Made by a program: the position numbers and the translations under genes. From Streptomyces angustmyceticus (GTDB lineage Bacteria > Actinomycetota > Actinomycetes > Streptomycetales > Streptomycetaceae), in assembly GCF_019933235.1 (NCBI RefSeq), contig NZ_CP082945.1, positions 6,671,501 to 6,735,500 of the forward strand: a stretch of 64,000 nucleotides of DNA. The letters run 5' to 3'. The notes below the pieces were generated by a model. It was not told the DNA's origin and searched no databases. It worked only from the letters and a program-made list of their open reading frames with translations. Below, piece by piece: positions 29,100 to 38,731 of the stretch (the first letter of the stretch is position 1; every line of letters begins with the position of its first letter).

Positions 29100-30335
29100 A
29101 TGGACAGGCGTGAGCGGGAGCGGCCCAGGGTCGTCCTGGGGGTGAGCGGCGGGATCGCCGCCTACAAGGCGTGTGAACTGCTGCGACGGCTGACCGAGTC
29201 CGGTCATGACGTACGGGTCGTGCCGACCGCCTCGGCGCTGCACTTCGTCGGCGAGGCGACCTGGTCGGCGCTGTCCGGCAACCCGGCCGGCACCGAGGTC
29301 TGGGAGTCCGTCCACGAGGTCCCGCACGTCCGGATCGGCCAGGGCGCCGACCTCGTCGTGGTCGCCCCCGCCACCGCCGACCTGCTGGCCAAGGCCGCCC
29401 ACGGCCTCGCCGACGACCTGCTGACCAACACCCTGCTCACCGCGCGCTGCCCGGTGGTCTTCGCCCCGGCGATGCACACCGAGATGTGGGAGCACCCCGC
29501 CACCCAGGAGAACGTCGCCACGCTGCGCCGCCGCGGCGCCCTCGTCATCGACCCGGCGGTCGGCCGGCTGACCGGCTCCGACACCGGCAAGGGCCGCTTT
29601 CCCGACCCGGCCGAGATCTTCGCGTTCTGCCGCCGGGTGCTGGCCCGCGGCGCCCGGGCGGCGGAGCAGGACCTCGCCGGCCGCCATGTCGTGGTCAGCG
29701 CGGGCGGCACCCGTGAGCCGCTGGACCCCGTCCGCTACCTGGGCAACCGCTCCTCCGGCAAGCAGGGCTACGCGCTCGCCCGTACGGCCGCGGCCCGCGG
29801 TGCCCGGGTCACGCTGGTCGCCGGCAACACCGAGCTGCCCGATCCGGCAGGGGTGGACGTGCTGCACATCGGCACCGCCCGGCAGCTCCACGAGGCGGTC
29901 CTGAAGGCCGCCGCGGACGCCGACGCGGTGGTCATGGCCGCCGCCGTCGCCGATTTCCGGCCCGCCGTCTACACCACCGGCAAGATCAAGAAGGTCGAGG
30001 GCCGGGAACCGGAACCGGTCGCTCTGGTGAGGAATCCGGACATTCTCGCGGAGCTCTCCGCCGAGCGGGCCCGCTCCGGCCAGCTCGTGGTCGGCTTCGC
30101 CGCGGAGACCGACGACGTGCTCGCCAACGGGCGCGCCAAGCTCGCCCGCAAGGGGTGTGACCTGCTGGTCGTCAACGAGGTGGGGGAGCACAAGGCCTTC
30201 GGTTCGGCGGAGAACGAGGCGGTGATCCTGGCGGACGACGGAACCGAGACCCCGGTCCCGTACGGCCCCAAGGAGGACCTGGCCGACACCCTCTGGGACC
30301 TTGTCGCCCCGCGTCTGGCCGAGACTCGCCCCTGA
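29100..30335 (+). CDS. coaBC: Bifunctional phosphopantothenoylcysteine decarboxylase / phosphopantothenate-cysteine ligase
   Basis: Two consecutive CoA-pathway steps. The 411-aa fusion has an N-terminal flavoprotein domain (GVSGGIAAYKACELLR; VVAPATADLLAKAAHG; FAPAMHTEMWEHPATQ) and a C-terminal CTP-dependent ligase domain starting near GGTREPLDPVRYLGNRSSGKQG. The ATG at 29100 was chosen because GGGGAG lies about 10 nt upstream; an earlier GTG in frame adds a non-conserved stretch. Confidence 0.95.
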   Translation: MDRRERERPRVVLGVSGGIAAYKACELLRRLTESGHDVRVVPTASALHFVGEATWSALSGNPAGTEVWESVHEVPHVRIGQGADLVVVAPATADLLAKAAHGLADDLLTNTLLTARCPVVFAPAMHTEMWEHPATQENVATLRRRGALVIDPAVGRLTGSDTGKGRFPDPAEIFAFCRRVLARGARAAEQDLAGRHVVVSAGGTREPLDPVRYLGNRSSGKQGYALARTAAARGARVTLVAGNTELPDPAGVDVLHIGTARQLHEAVLKAAADADAVVMAAAVADFRPAVYTTGKIKKVEGREPEPVALVRNPDILAELSAERARSGQLVVGFAAETDDVLANGRAKLARKGCDLLVVNEVGEHKAFGSAENEAVILADDGTETPVPYGPKEDLADTLWDLVAPRLAETRP

Positions 30336-30588
30336 TCTGTCCACAGGGGGCCCGTGCTCACTCCAGCAGCCCCCTAAAATCCGCCATGTCCCCTTGACCC
30401 GGCCCATGCTCAAGGTGATCGTCCTACTGAGAGCCGTGGTGTCCCAGGTCACGGGGGGTCCATAAATCGAGACCGCGTGCCCGAACACCGCACACGACCG
30501 ATAAACTGGCGAGCGGATCGGGCCGAGCGCAGCTCTCGGCCCCTCCGCCAATGATCAGCCAGCAGCCGCTGCAACCCCAGGGAGCGAT

Positions 30589-31797
30589 GTGTCCCGCCGC
30601 CTCTTCACCTCGGAGTCCGTCACCGAGGGCCACCCCGACAAGATCGCTGACCAGATCAGCGACACCATTCTCGACGCGCTCCTCAAGGAGGACCCGACCT
30701 CCCGGGTCGCCGTGGAGACGTTGATCACCACCGGCCTGGTGCATGTGGCCGGCGAGGTGACGACGAAGGCGTACGCCGACATCCCCAACCTCGTCCGCAA
30801 CAAGATCCTGGACATCGGGTACGACTCGTCCAAGAAGGGCTTCGACGGCGCCTCCTGCGGCGTCTCGGTGTCCATCGGCGCGCAGTCCCCGGACATCGCC
30901 CAGGGTGTCGACACCGCGTACGAGAACCGTGTCGAGGGCGACGACGACGAGCTGGACCGGCAGGGCGCGGGCGACCAGGGCCTGATGTTCGGCTACGCCT
31001 GCGACGAGACCCCGGAGCTGATGCCGCTCCCGATCAACCTCGCGCACCGCCTGTCCAAGCGCCTGTCCGAGGTCCGCAAGAACGGCACCATCCCCTACCT
31101 CCGCCCCGACGGCAAGACCCAGGTCACCATCGAGTACGACGGTCACAAGGCCGTCCGCCTCGACACTGTCGTGGTCTCCTCGCAGCACGCCAGCGACATC
31201 GACCTCGACTCGCTGCTCGCGCCCGACATCCGCGAGTTCGTCGTCGAGCACGTCCTGAACCAGCTCGTCGAGGACGGCATCAAGCTGGACACCGACGGCT
31301 ACCGGCTGCTGGTCAACCCGACCGGCCGCTTCGAGATCGGCGGCCCGATGGGCGACGCCGGCCTCACCGGCCGCAAGATCATCATCGACACCTACGGCGG
31401 CATGGCCCGCCACGGCGGCGGCGCCTTCTCCGGCAAGGACCCGTCCAAGGTCGACCGCTCGGCCGCCTACGCGATGCGCTGGGTCGCCAAGAACGTCGTC
31501 GCCGCCGGCCTCGCGGCCCGCTGCGAGGTCCAGGTCGCCTACGCCATCGGCAAGGCCGAGCCGGTCGGTCTCTTCGTCGAGACCTTCGGCACCGCGACCG
31601 TCGACACCGACAAGATCGAGCAGGCCATCGGCGAGGTCTTCGACCTCCGCCCGGCCGCCATCATCCGCGACCTCGATCTGCTCCGCCCGATCTACTCCCA
31701 GACCGCCGCCTACGGCCACTTCGGCCGTGAGCTGGAGGACTTCACCTGGGAGCGCACGGACCGCGTGGAGGCGCTGAAGAAGGCCGCGGGGCTCTGA
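30589..31797 (+). CDS. metK: S-adenosylmethionine synthetase
   Basis: Makes SAM from methionine and ATP. The 402-aa protein shows SVTEGHPDKIADQISD, the GAGDQGLMFGYA motif, DGKTQVTIEYD, and the GGAFSGKDPSKVDRSAAY phosphate-binding loop. GTG preceded by GGGAG. The 250-nt upstream region contains no SAM-I, SAM-II or SAM-IV riboswitch that I can recognise. Confidence 0.98.
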   Translation: MSRRLFTSESVTEGHPDKIADQISDTILDALLKEDPTSRVAVETLITTGLVHVAGEVTTKAYADIPNLVRNKILDIGYDSSKKGFDGASCGVSVSIGAQSPDIAQGVDTAYENRVEGDDDELDRQGAGDQGLMFGYACDETPELMPLPINLAHRLSKRLSEVRKNGTIPYLRPDGKTQVTIEYDGHKAVRLDTVVVSSQHASDIDLDSLLAPDIREFVVEHVLNQLVEDGIKLDTDGYRLLVNPTGRFEIGGPMGDAGLTGRKIIIDTYGGMARHGGGAFSGKDPSKVDRSAAYAMRWVAKNVVAAGLAARCEVQVAYAIGKAEPVGLFVETFGTATVDTDKIEQAIGEVFDLRPAAIIRDLDLLRPIYSQTAAYGHFGRELEDFTWERTDRVEALKKAAGL

Positions 31798-31822
31798 GTC
31801 CCACCGGACGCCCGTGACATGA

Positions 31823-31859
31823 CCACGGCCCCGGACCGCTCGGCGGTCCGGGGCCGTGG
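31823..31859 (+). terminator. metK terminator hairpin
   Basis: Perfect 16-bp inverted repeat CCACGGCCCCGGACCG / CGGTCCGGGGCCGTGG with a 5-nt loop and no T-run, 25 nt after metK. Confidence 0.8.
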
Positions 31860-31898
31860 GCTGTCCACAGGCACCCCGCGCTGTCCGTGCCATCTGCT

Positions 31899-31904
31899 AA
31901 GACT
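31899..31904 (+). promoter_or_regulatory. -10 element of a leaderless promoter (priA)
   Basis: AAGACT (within TAAGACT) ends 6 nt before the GTG at 31911. No Shine-Dalgarno sequence. Confidence 0.4.
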
Positions 31905-31910
31905 GATGCT

Positions 31911-34049
31911 GTGAGCAGGGAGAACGGGCGACCGGAGGCGGGGGCGTCGGGTGCGGGCGAGCAGTTGGCCCTCATCCGGGAGGCCGTGCGGGAGACCAGG
32001 ACGGAACGGGCGAAGCCGCGGACGTGGCGGGGCGCCGAGCCGGCCGCCGAGCTGCCGGTGGCCCGGGTGCTGGTCGACAAGGGGCTGGTGCACCTCGACC
32101 GGTACTTCGACTACGCGGTGCCCGCGGCGATGGACGCCGAGGCGCAGCCCGGGGTGCGGGTGCGGGTGCGGTTCGGGGCGGGGGAGAAGGGCGGCCGCCG
32201 TGAGGGCGGCAAGCTGGTCAGCGGGTTCATCGTGGAGCGGGTCGCGGAGAGCGACTACCGCGGGGTGCTCGCCCCCGTCGCGCAGGTGCTGTCGTCCGAG
32301 CGGGTGCTGACGCCCGAGCTGCTGGCCCTGTGCCGGGCGGTGGCGGACCGCTATGCCGGGACGCTCGCCGATGTGGTGCAACTGGCCGTGCCGCCGCGCC
32401 GGGCACGGGCGGAGGCCAAGCCGTCCCCCGCGCCGCTGCCGCCCAACGCGCCGCCGGAGCCCGGAAGCTGGGAGCGCTACGGAGCCGGCCCCGGGTTCCT
32501 GGCGGCGCTGACCCGCGGGGACGCGCCGCGGGCGGTGTGGACGGCGCTGCCCGGGCCGACCTGGCCGCAGGAGCTGGCGCGGGCGGCGGCCGCGACGCTG
32601 GCTGGCGGGCGCGGCGCGCTGGTGGTGGTGCCGGACGGGCGCGCCGCGGCGCGGGTGGACGCGGCGCTCGGCGAGCTGATCGGGGAGGGCCGGCATGTGC
32701 TGCTGACCGCCGACGCCGGGCCCGAGGAGCGCTACCGCCGCTGGCTGGCGGTCAGCCGGGGTGCGGTGCGCGCCGTGGTCGGGACCCGCGCCGCGATGTT
32801 CGCGCCGGTCGCCGACCTGGGCCTGGTCGCCCTGTGGGACGACGGCGACGCCAGCCACAGCGACCCGCACGCACCCCAGCCGCACGCCCGTGAGGTCCTC
32901 GTCCAGCGATCGGTCAATGAGCGCGCCGGCTGCCTGCTGGGCGGGCTGAGCTGCACGGTCGAGGCGGCCCAGCTGGTCGAGACGGGCTGGGCGCGCCCGC
33001 TGACCGCCGAGCGTGCCACGGTGCGGGCCGCGGCGCCCCTGGTGCGTACGGTCGGCGACGGCGACGAGGCGCGGGACGCCGCCGCGCGCGCCGCCCGGCT
33101 GCCGACGATGGCCTGGCAGGTGGTGCGCGAGGGACTCCGGAGCGGACCGGTGCTCGTCCAGGTCCCGCGCCGCGGCTATGCGCCCCGGCTGGCCTGCGAA
33201 CGCTGCCGTACCCCCGCGCGCTGCCGGGCCTGCGCGGGCCCGCTGGAGTCGCAGGACAGGGGCGAGCTGGCCTGCGGGTGGTGCGGGCGGCCCGAGGGGG
33301 ACTGGCACTGCGCCGAGTGCGGCGGTGCGCGGCTGCGGGCCCAGGTCGTGGGGGCGCGGCGGACGGCCGAGGAGCTGGGCCGGGTGTTCCCGTCGGTCCC
33401 GGTGCGCACCTCCGGGCGTGATCATGTGCTGTCCTCGGTCCCGGGCGCTCCCGCGCTCGTGGTGAGCACGCCCGGCGCGGAGCCGGTCGCCGAGGACGGC
33501 GGATACGCGGCGGCGCTGCTGCTGGACGGCTGGGCGCTGCTGGGGCGGCCGGACCTCCGGGCGGGGGAGGAGGCGCTGCGCCGCTGGCTGGGCGCCGCCG
33601 CCCTGGTCCGCGGTCAGGCGGAGGGCGGCACCGTCGCGGTGATCGCGGAGCCGACGCTGCGGCCGGTCCAGGCGCTGGTGCGCTGGGATCCGGCCGGCCA
33701 TGCGGTCCGCGAGCTGGCCGAGCGAGCCGAGCTGGGGTTCCCCCCGGTGTCGCGGATGGCCTCCGTCGCCGGCCGCCCGGAGGATGTCGCCGAGCTGCTG
33801 CGGGACGCCGAACTCCCCGTGGAGGCCGAGGTGTTGGGGCCTGTCCCGCTGCCGGTGACGGACCCCTCGCGTCCGCGTCGGCCGGGCGATCCCCCGCCGG
33901 GCGAGCAGTGGGAACGCGCACTGGTCCGGGTCCGCCCCGGCCAGGGCGCCGCCCTCGCCGCGGCACTCAAAGCCGCCCGTGCGGCCCGGCTGGTCAAGCG
34001 GGAGGGCGAGGCGGTCCGGGTACGGATCGACCCGCCCGATCTGGGGTGA
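31911..34049 (+). CDS. priA: PriA-like primosomal protein N' with degenerate helicase motifs
   Basis: In model bacteria PriA reloads DnaB at broken forks. This 712-aa actinobacterial version keeps the N-terminal 3'-DNA-binding domain and a zinc-binding region with CERC, CRAC, CGWC and CAEC pairs (about 430-480). Its motor motifs are lost, however: the Walker A site reads LPGPTWPQE without GKT, and the DEAH-box position reads LWDDGDAS. That degeneracy is typical of actinobacterial PriA, so it is probably a non-ATPase loader or scaffold. It overlaps nothing and starts leaderless. Confidence 0.9.
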   Translation: MSRENGRPEAGASGAGEQLALIREAVRETRTERAKPRTWRGAEPAAELPVARVLVDKGLVHLDRYFDYAVPAAMDAEAQPGVRVRVRFGAGEKGGRREGGKLVSGFIVERVAESDYRGVLAPVAQVLSSERVLTPELLALCRAVADRYAGTLADVVQLAVPPRRARAEAKPSPAPLPPNAPPEPGSWERYGAGPGFLAALTRGDAPRAVWTALPGPTWPQELARAAAATLAGGRGALVVVPDGRAAARVDAALGELIGEGRHVLLTADAGPEERYRRWLAVSRGAVRAVVGTRAAMFAPVADLGLVALWDDGDASHSDPHAPQPHAREVLVQRSVNERAGCLLGGLSCTVEAAQLVETGWARPLTAERATVRAAAPLVRTVGDGDEARDAAARAARLPTMAWQVVREGLRSGPVLVQVPRRGYAPRLACERCRTPARCRACAGPLESQDRGELACGWCGRPEGDWHCAECGGARLRAQVVGARRTAEELGRVFPSVPVRTSGRDHVLSSVPGAPALVVSTPGAEPVAEDGGYAAALLLDGWALLGRPDLRAGEEALRRWLGAAALVRGQAEGGTVAVIAEPTLRPVQALVRWDPAGHAVRELAERAELGFPPVSRMASVAGRPEDVAELLRDAELPVEAEVLGPVPLPVTDPSRPRRPGDPPPGEQWERALVRVRPGQGAALAAALKAARAARLVKREGEAVRVRIDPPDLG

Positions 34050-34293
34050 GGGCCCGGCGGGCGGGCCCGGGGCGGCCCCTGCGCGGGCGTCCCGACGGGG
34101 AGTTCGCCGGATCGCGGCTCGGCAGGCGCCGACGCCCGCCCGGGCCATCGCGCCGTTGCGCGGGTGGCGCCCGCTACGCGTGATGGCACAGCCCCGGACA
34201 TGGCGCCGCCCCGGGACCGGGGGCGGCCGGTGGTCCCGGGGCGTCGGCGCGTGGTGGTGCGGGGGAGCGGAGGGGGTTCGGTGCCGGGGCGGT

Positions 34294-34851
34294 TCAGCCG
34301 TTGCGGGGGCCGGGGAAGGCGCCGGGGCGGGCGGCCGATTCGTCGCGGGAGACCGCGGAGGGCTGGGCGGGCATGGAGCGGGCGGCCGGGACGGAAGGGG
34401 AGCCGGGCAGGCCCGCGGCCACGGTCACCGTGCGGGTCGCGGCCGCATCGGCCGAACGCACCGTCGGCTCACCGCCGTTGGTCTCCGCGGAGTTCTGGGC
34501 GGCGGCCCTGCGGGCTCCGTAACGGCGGTGCACCGCCTGCTTGGTGACGCCGAGCGCCGAGCCCACCGCGTCCCAGGAGAACCCCAGCGACCGGTCGAAG
34601 TCGACCGCGGCCGTGACGAGCGTTTCGACGCTGTCCCGCAGTTCCTGTGCGAGGCGCACCGTCGGGGCGGGGGCGCGTCCGTAGACGACGAAGCCCGCGG
34701 AGGGGCCGGTGCGCCGCGGCCGGTAGACGTTGCCGAGCTGAGCGGTCAGCGTGCGCAATGCGTCCACCTGCCGGCGCACCCGTTCGATGTCCCGCACCAG
34801 GAGATGCAGGCTGGCGCGCGCCTGGGCGTCGTGGGTTGCGTGGTCGGCCAT
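34294..34851 (-). CDS. Small helix-turn-helix protein
   Basis: A 185-aa protein of unknown role. The first 60 residues are helical and charged. A helix-turn-helix at about 90-115 (WDAVGSALGVTKQAVHRRYG) resembles the sigma-70 region 4 or MerR/XRE-like type. The last 70 residues are Ala/Pro/Ser-rich and probably disordered. The ATG at 34851 was chosen because GAGAGG lies 7 nt upstream; a TTG two codons earlier is less likely. Divergent from fmt with 250 bp between. Confidence 0.7.
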   Translation of the reverse strand: MADHATHDAQARASLHLLVRDIERVRRQVDALRTLTAQLGNVYRPRRTGPSAGFVVYGRAPAPTVRLAQELRDSVETLVTAAVDFDRSLGFSWDAVGSALGVTKQAVHRRYGARRAAAQNSAETNGGEPTVRSADAAATRTVTVAAGLPGSPSVPAARSMPAQPSAVSRDESAARPGAFPGPRNG

Positions 34852-35054
34852 GAGCAAGCCTCTCGAACCGGCGTGGAAAAGGAAGAGTGAAAGCGGGCGG
34901 GCCGAAACAGCGGCCCGGTCCGGGTCAATGCTGTTTGACCAACGCGACAGCAGCGGCTCTGGTCACGGTATGGGGGCGTGCGGGCTCCCGTACGAGGCGC
35001 GGGAAATCGTGTACGCCCCCTGGATCCACGGCCCACGGCCTGTGACGGGACCCA

Positions 35055-35060
35055 TAGACT
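35055..35060 (+). promoter_or_regulatory. Candidate -10 element for fmt
   Basis: TAGACT fits the TANNNT pattern and would give a leader of about 35 nt containing GAGAGG. No -35 recognised. Confidence 0.4.
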
Positions 35061-35101
35061 GGTGTGTCGTTCCGCTGCGTGTGAGAGGTAGTTCGCCACC
35101 C

Positions 35102-36040
35102 ATGAGGCTTGTCTTCGCCGGCACCCCCGAGGTCGCCGTACCCGCCCTCGATGCCCTGATCGCCTCGGACCGGCACGAGGTCGTGGCCGTCGTCACCCGG
35201 CCCGACGCGCCCGCGGGGCGCGGCCGGAGGCTGGTCGCCAGCCCCGTCGCGGAGCGCGCGGAGGAGGCGGGCATCGAGGTGCTCAAGCCCGTCAAGCCGC
35301 GCGACGAGGACTTCCTGGCCCGGCTGCGGGAGATCGCGCCGGACTGCTGCCCGGTGGTCGCCTACGGAGCGCTGCTGCCGAAGGCCGCGCTCGACATCCC
35401 CGCCAAGGGGTGGGTCAACCTGCACTTCTCGCTGCTGCCCGCGTGGCGGGGCGCGGCGCCCGTGCAGCACGCGGTGCTGGCGGGCGACGAGGTGACCGGT
35501 GCCTCGACGTTCCAGATCGAGACCGGACTGGACTCCGGCCCGGTCTTCGGGGTGCTGACCGAGCAGGTCCGGCCGACGGACACCAGCGGCGATCTGCTCA
35601 CCCGGCTGGCGTTCGCCGGCTCCGGGCTGCTCGTGGCGACGATGGACGGCATCGAGGACGGCACGCTGGAGGCGGTGCCGCAGCCGGCCGAGGGCATCAC
35701 GCTCGCGCCGAAGATCGAGGTCGAGGACGCCAAGGTGGACTGGGCGGCGCCCGCGCTGCGGGTCGACCGGGTGATCCGCGGCTGCGCGCCCGCGCCCGGG
35801 GCCTGGACGGTGTTCCGCGGCGAGCGCCTCAAGCTGATGGCGGCCGTGCTCGCCGCCGGGCACACCGAGCCCGCCCTCGCGCCCGGCGAACTCGCCGTCA
35901 CGAAGAAGGCCGTGTACGCCGGCACCGGCAGCCATCCCGTCGAGCTCGTCTGGGTCCAGCCGCAGGGCAAGAAGCCGATGAAGGCGGCGGACTGGGCGCG
36001 CGGGGTGCGCATCGAGGGCGGGGAGCGGCTGGGGGACTGA
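35102..36040 (+). CDS. fmt: Methionyl-tRNA formyltransferase
   Basis: Formylates initiator Met-tRNA using 10-formyl-THF. The 312-aa protein has the N-terminal MRLVFAGTPEVAVPAL, the catalytic Asn-His-Asp set around NLHFSLLPAWRGAAPVQ and DSGPVFG, and a C-terminal OB-type domain from about 205. rsmB follows 138 nt later; the fmt-rsmB-rpe order is conserved in actinobacteria. Confidence 0.96.
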   Translation: MRLVFAGTPEVAVPALDALIASDRHEVVAVVTRPDAPAGRGRRLVASPVAERAEEAGIEVLKPVKPRDEDFLARLREIAPDCCPVVAYGALLPKAALDIPAKGWVNLHFSLLPAWRGAAPVQHAVLAGDEVTGASTFQIETGLDSGPVFGVLTEQVRPTDTSGDLLTRLAFAGSGLLVATMDGIEDGTLEAVPQPAEGITLAPKIEVEDAKVDWAAPALRVDRVIRGCAPAPGAWTVFRGERLKLMAAVLAAGHTEPALAPGELAVTKKAVYAGTGSHPVELVWVQPQGKKPMKAADWARGVRIEGGERLGD

Positions 36041-36133
36041 CCCCGGCGTCCGCCGGCGGGACGCGGCAGCCGCCGTCCTCGGCGGCCCCGGTCCCGGCCC
36101 GGCCTCCCCGCGTCCTCCGGTCGAGGGTCCGCG

Positions 36134-36139
36134 TAGGCT
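36134..36139 (+). promoter_or_regulatory. Candidate -10 element for rsmB
   Basis: TAGGCT in the fmt-rsmB gap, 39 nt before the GTG; CCGGAG is the likely ribosome site. No -35 recognised. Confidence 0.35.
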
Positions 36140-36178
36140 GGGACGGACCTCTCATCTCGTATCCGGAGCACCTTTTCT

Positions 36179-37615
36179 GTGAGCCAGCAGCCGCGTCGCC
36201 GTCCCAGCAAGCCCTACCGCCGCCCGCAGAAGGACCCGGTCAGGATCCTGGCGTTCGAGGCGTTGCGGGCCGTCGACGAGCGGGACGCCTACGCGAACCT
36301 CGTGCTGCCGCCGCTGCTGCGCAAGGCGCGCGAGGGCGGCGACTTCGACGCCCGTGACGCGGCGCTGGCGACCGAGCTGGTCTACGGCTCGCTGCGGTGG
36401 CAGGGCACCTACGACGCGATCATCGCGCGGTGCGTGGACCGGCCGCTGCGGGAGGTGGACCCGCCGGTTCTGGACGTGCTGACCCTCGGCGCGCACCAGT
36501 TGCTCGGCACCCGCATCCCCCCGCACGCGGCGGTGAGCGCCAGCGTCGAGCTGGCGCGGGTGGTGCTGGGCGACGGGCGGGCGAAGTTCGTCAACGCGGT
36601 GCTGCGCAAGATCACCGCGCATGACCTGGACGGCTGGCTGGAGCGGGTCGCCCCCGAGTACGACGAGGATCCCGAGGACCACCTCGGCATCGTGCACGCC
36701 CACCCCCGCTGGATCGTCTCGGCGCTGTGGGACGCGCTCGGCGGGGGCCGGGCCGGCATCGAGGACCTGCTGGAGGCGGACAACGAACGCCCCGAGGTGA
36801 CCCTGGTGGCCCGGCCCGGCCGGAGCACCGCCGAGGAACTGGTGGCCGCGGCCGGCGGCGAGGAGAGCACGCTCCCCGGGCGCTGGTCGCCGTTCGCGGT
36901 GCGGCTCGTGGAGGGCGGTGAGCCGGGCGCCCTGGACCCGGTCCGCGAAGGGCGCGCCGGGGTGCAGGACGAGGGCAGTCAGCTCGTCGCCCTCGCGCTG
37001 GCGAACGCGCCCGTCGAGGGCACCGACCGCGCCTGGCTCGACGGCTGCGCGGGCCCCGGCGGCAAGGCGGCGCTGCTGGCGGCGCTCGCGGCCGAGCGCG
37101 GTGCCGCCCTGCTGGCGTCGGAGAAGCAGCCGCACCGCGCACGCCTGGTGGCGCGGGCGCTCGACGGCAACCCGGGCCCGTACGCGGTCATCGCCGCCGA
37201 CGGCACCCGCCCGGCCTGGCGGCCCGGCTCCTTCGACCGGGTGCTGGTGGACGTGCCCTGCACCGGCCTCGGCGCGCTGCGCCGCCGCCCCGAGGCGCGC
37301 TGGCGCCGCCGCCCCGAGGACCTGGACGGCTTCGCCCCGCTCCAGCGCGAACTCCTGCGCCAGGCCCTCGCGGCCGTACGCGTCGGTGGCGTCGTCGGCT
37401 ATGCGACCTGCTCCCCGCACCCGGCCGAGACCCGGGCGGTGGTGGACGACGTCCTCAAGGCCCGCGGCGGCGAGCCGGTCCAGGTGGAGTGGGTGGACGC
37501 CCGCCCCCTGATGCCCGGCGTCCCCGCCCTCGGCGACGGCCCCGACGTCCAGCTCTGGCCCCACCTGCACGGCACCGACGCGATGTACCTGGCCCTGCTG
37601 CGGCGGACGGGCTGA
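36179..37615 (+). CDS. rsmB: 16S rRNA (cytosine-5) methyltransferase RsmB
   Basis: SAM-dependent methylation of C967-equivalent in 16S rRNA. The 478-aa protein has a NusB-like N-terminal RNA-binding domain (about 20-160), then a Rossmann methyltransferase domain with DGCAGPGGKAALLAAL, the nucleophile Cys411 region (YATCSPHPAET) and the product-release Cys361 (DVPCTGLGALRRRPEARW). GTG start. Basic, Arg-rich N-terminus. Confidence 0.95.
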   Translation: MSQQPRRRPSKPYRRPQKDPVRILAFEALRAVDERDAYANLVLPPLLRKAREGGDFDARDAALATELVYGSLRWQGTYDAIIARCVDRPLREVDPPVLDVLTLGAHQLLGTRIPPHAAVSASVELARVVLGDGRAKFVNAVLRKITAHDLDGWLERVAPEYDEDPEDHLGIVHAHPRWIVSALWDALGGGRAGIEDLLEADNERPEVTLVARPGRSTAEELVAAAGGEESTLPGRWSPFAVRLVEGGEPGALDPVREGRAGVQDEGSQLVALALANAPVEGTDRAWLDGCAGPGGKAALLAALAAERGAALLASEKQPHRARLVARALDGNPGPYAVIAADGTRPAWRPGSFDRVLVDVPCTGLGALRRRPEARWRRRPEDLDGFAPLQRELLRQALAAVRVGGVVGYATCSPHPAETRAVVDDVLKARGGEPVQVEWVDARPLMPGVPALGDGPDVQLWPHLHGTDAMYLALLRRTG

Positions 37616-37884
37616 GGGAGAGCCGCCGTCCGCCGCGGGCCGGGGCCGGCCACGCGATCGGCCCGCCGCGCCACCTGAACACGGCCCGGCTGGCCGGGAG
37701 TTGACATCCGGTCCGGGTTCGGGGCCTCGGCCGGCCGTGCGCAGGGTGCCGGACGAGGCCCCGGCCGGCGGGCGGCCACGCGGGCCCGGCCCGCAGCCCG
37801 CCGGCTCCTCCCTCGGCCCCGCCTCCACGCCTCCCGTACCGATTCCGCTCCCGTCCCCCCTCCGCCCGTCCCCGCCGCTCGCGC

Positions 37885-37890
37885 CATACT
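37885..37890 (+). promoter_or_regulatory. -10 element of a leaderless promoter (rpe)
   Basis: CATACT ends 6 nt before the rpe ATG; the gap GGGGGC could not act as a spaced ribosome site. Confidence 0.45.
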
Positions 37891-37896
37891 GGGGGC

Positions 37897-38580
37897 ATGG
37901 CCTTGATCAATCCCAGCATCCTGTCCGCAGACTTCGCCCGCCTCGCCGAGGAGGCACGCGCCGTCGAGGGCGCCGACTGGCTGCACGTCGACGTCATGGA
38001 CAACCACTTCGTCCCGAACCTCACCCTCGGTGTGCCGGTGGTCGAGTCGCTGAGCAAGGCGACGGACACCCCGCTCGACCTGCATCTGATGATCGAGGAC
38101 CCGGACCGCTGGGCGCCGCAGTACATCGAGGCGGGGGCCGGGTCGGTGACCTTTCACGTGGAGGCGGCGGCCGCGCCGGTGCGGCTGGCGCGGGAGATCC
38201 GGGCCAAGGGCGCACGGGCGTCGATGGCGCTGAAGCCGGCCACGCCGATCGAGCCGTACGAGGACCTGCTCCCCGAACTCGACATGCTGCTGATCATGAC
38301 CGTGGAGCCCGGCTTCGGCGGCCAGGCGTTCCTGGACATCATGCTGCCGAAGATCCGTCGCACCCGTGAACTGATCTCCCGGCACGGCCTGCAGCTGGCG
38401 CTGCAGGTGGACGGCGGGGTCTCGGCGGCCACCATCGAGCGGTGCGCGGAGGCGGGCGCCGACGTGTTCGTGGCGGGCTCCGCGGTGTACGGCGCGGATG
38501 ACCCGGCCAAGGCCGTCCGTGACCTGCGGGAGAAGGCCGAGGCGGCGACCGCGGCGGCGGGCTGGGGCTGCGCGCACTGA
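37897..38580 (+). CDS. rpe: Ribulose-phosphate 3-epimerase
   Basis: Interconverts ribulose 5-phosphate and xylulose 5-phosphate. The 227-aa TIM barrel shows NPSILSADFARL, the metal-binding HVDVMDNHFVPN, DLHLMIEDPD, MTVEPGFGGQAF and the phosphate-binding DGGVS / AGSAVYG. The 281-bp gap before it contains no gene I can support. Confidence 0.96.
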   Translation: MALINPSILSADFARLAEEARAVEGADWLHVDVMDNHFVPNLTLGVPVVESLSKATDTPLDLHLMIEDPDRWAPQYIEAGAGSVTFHVEAAAAPVRLAREIRAKGARASMALKPATPIEPYEDLLPELDMLLIMTVEPGFGGQAFLDIMLPKIRRTRELISRHGLQLALQVDGGVSAATIERCAEAGADVFVAGSAVYGADDPAKAVRDLREKAEAATAAAGWGCAH

Positions 38581-38731
38581 GCGCGGACGGCGGGAACCGG
38601 CGGCCCGATGGATTCACGCCAGGGAAATCCGGGTGTGACGCAGGCCGCGCCGCCCGTTGTGCGGGGCGCCACCGAGCGTTCACGAGGGTCGGGGCGGTCG
38701 TGGTCCCCGTTGCCGCCGGGTTTCTGAAAGG

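Noticed and set aside
30336..30588. Possible SAM riboswitch before metK
   Set aside because: None of the SAM-I, SAM-II or SAM-IV core blocks could be found; only a TAAACT hexamer and GC stems are visible.
34050..34293. Possible small gene between priA and the HTH gene
   Set aside because: Short open frames exist but lack ribosome sites, and codon bias is not clearly coding; mainly GC-rich spacer.
37616..37896. Possible small gene between rsmB and rpe
   Set aside because: No start with a ribosome site and no recognisable peptide; only GC-rich sequence and the rpe promoter.
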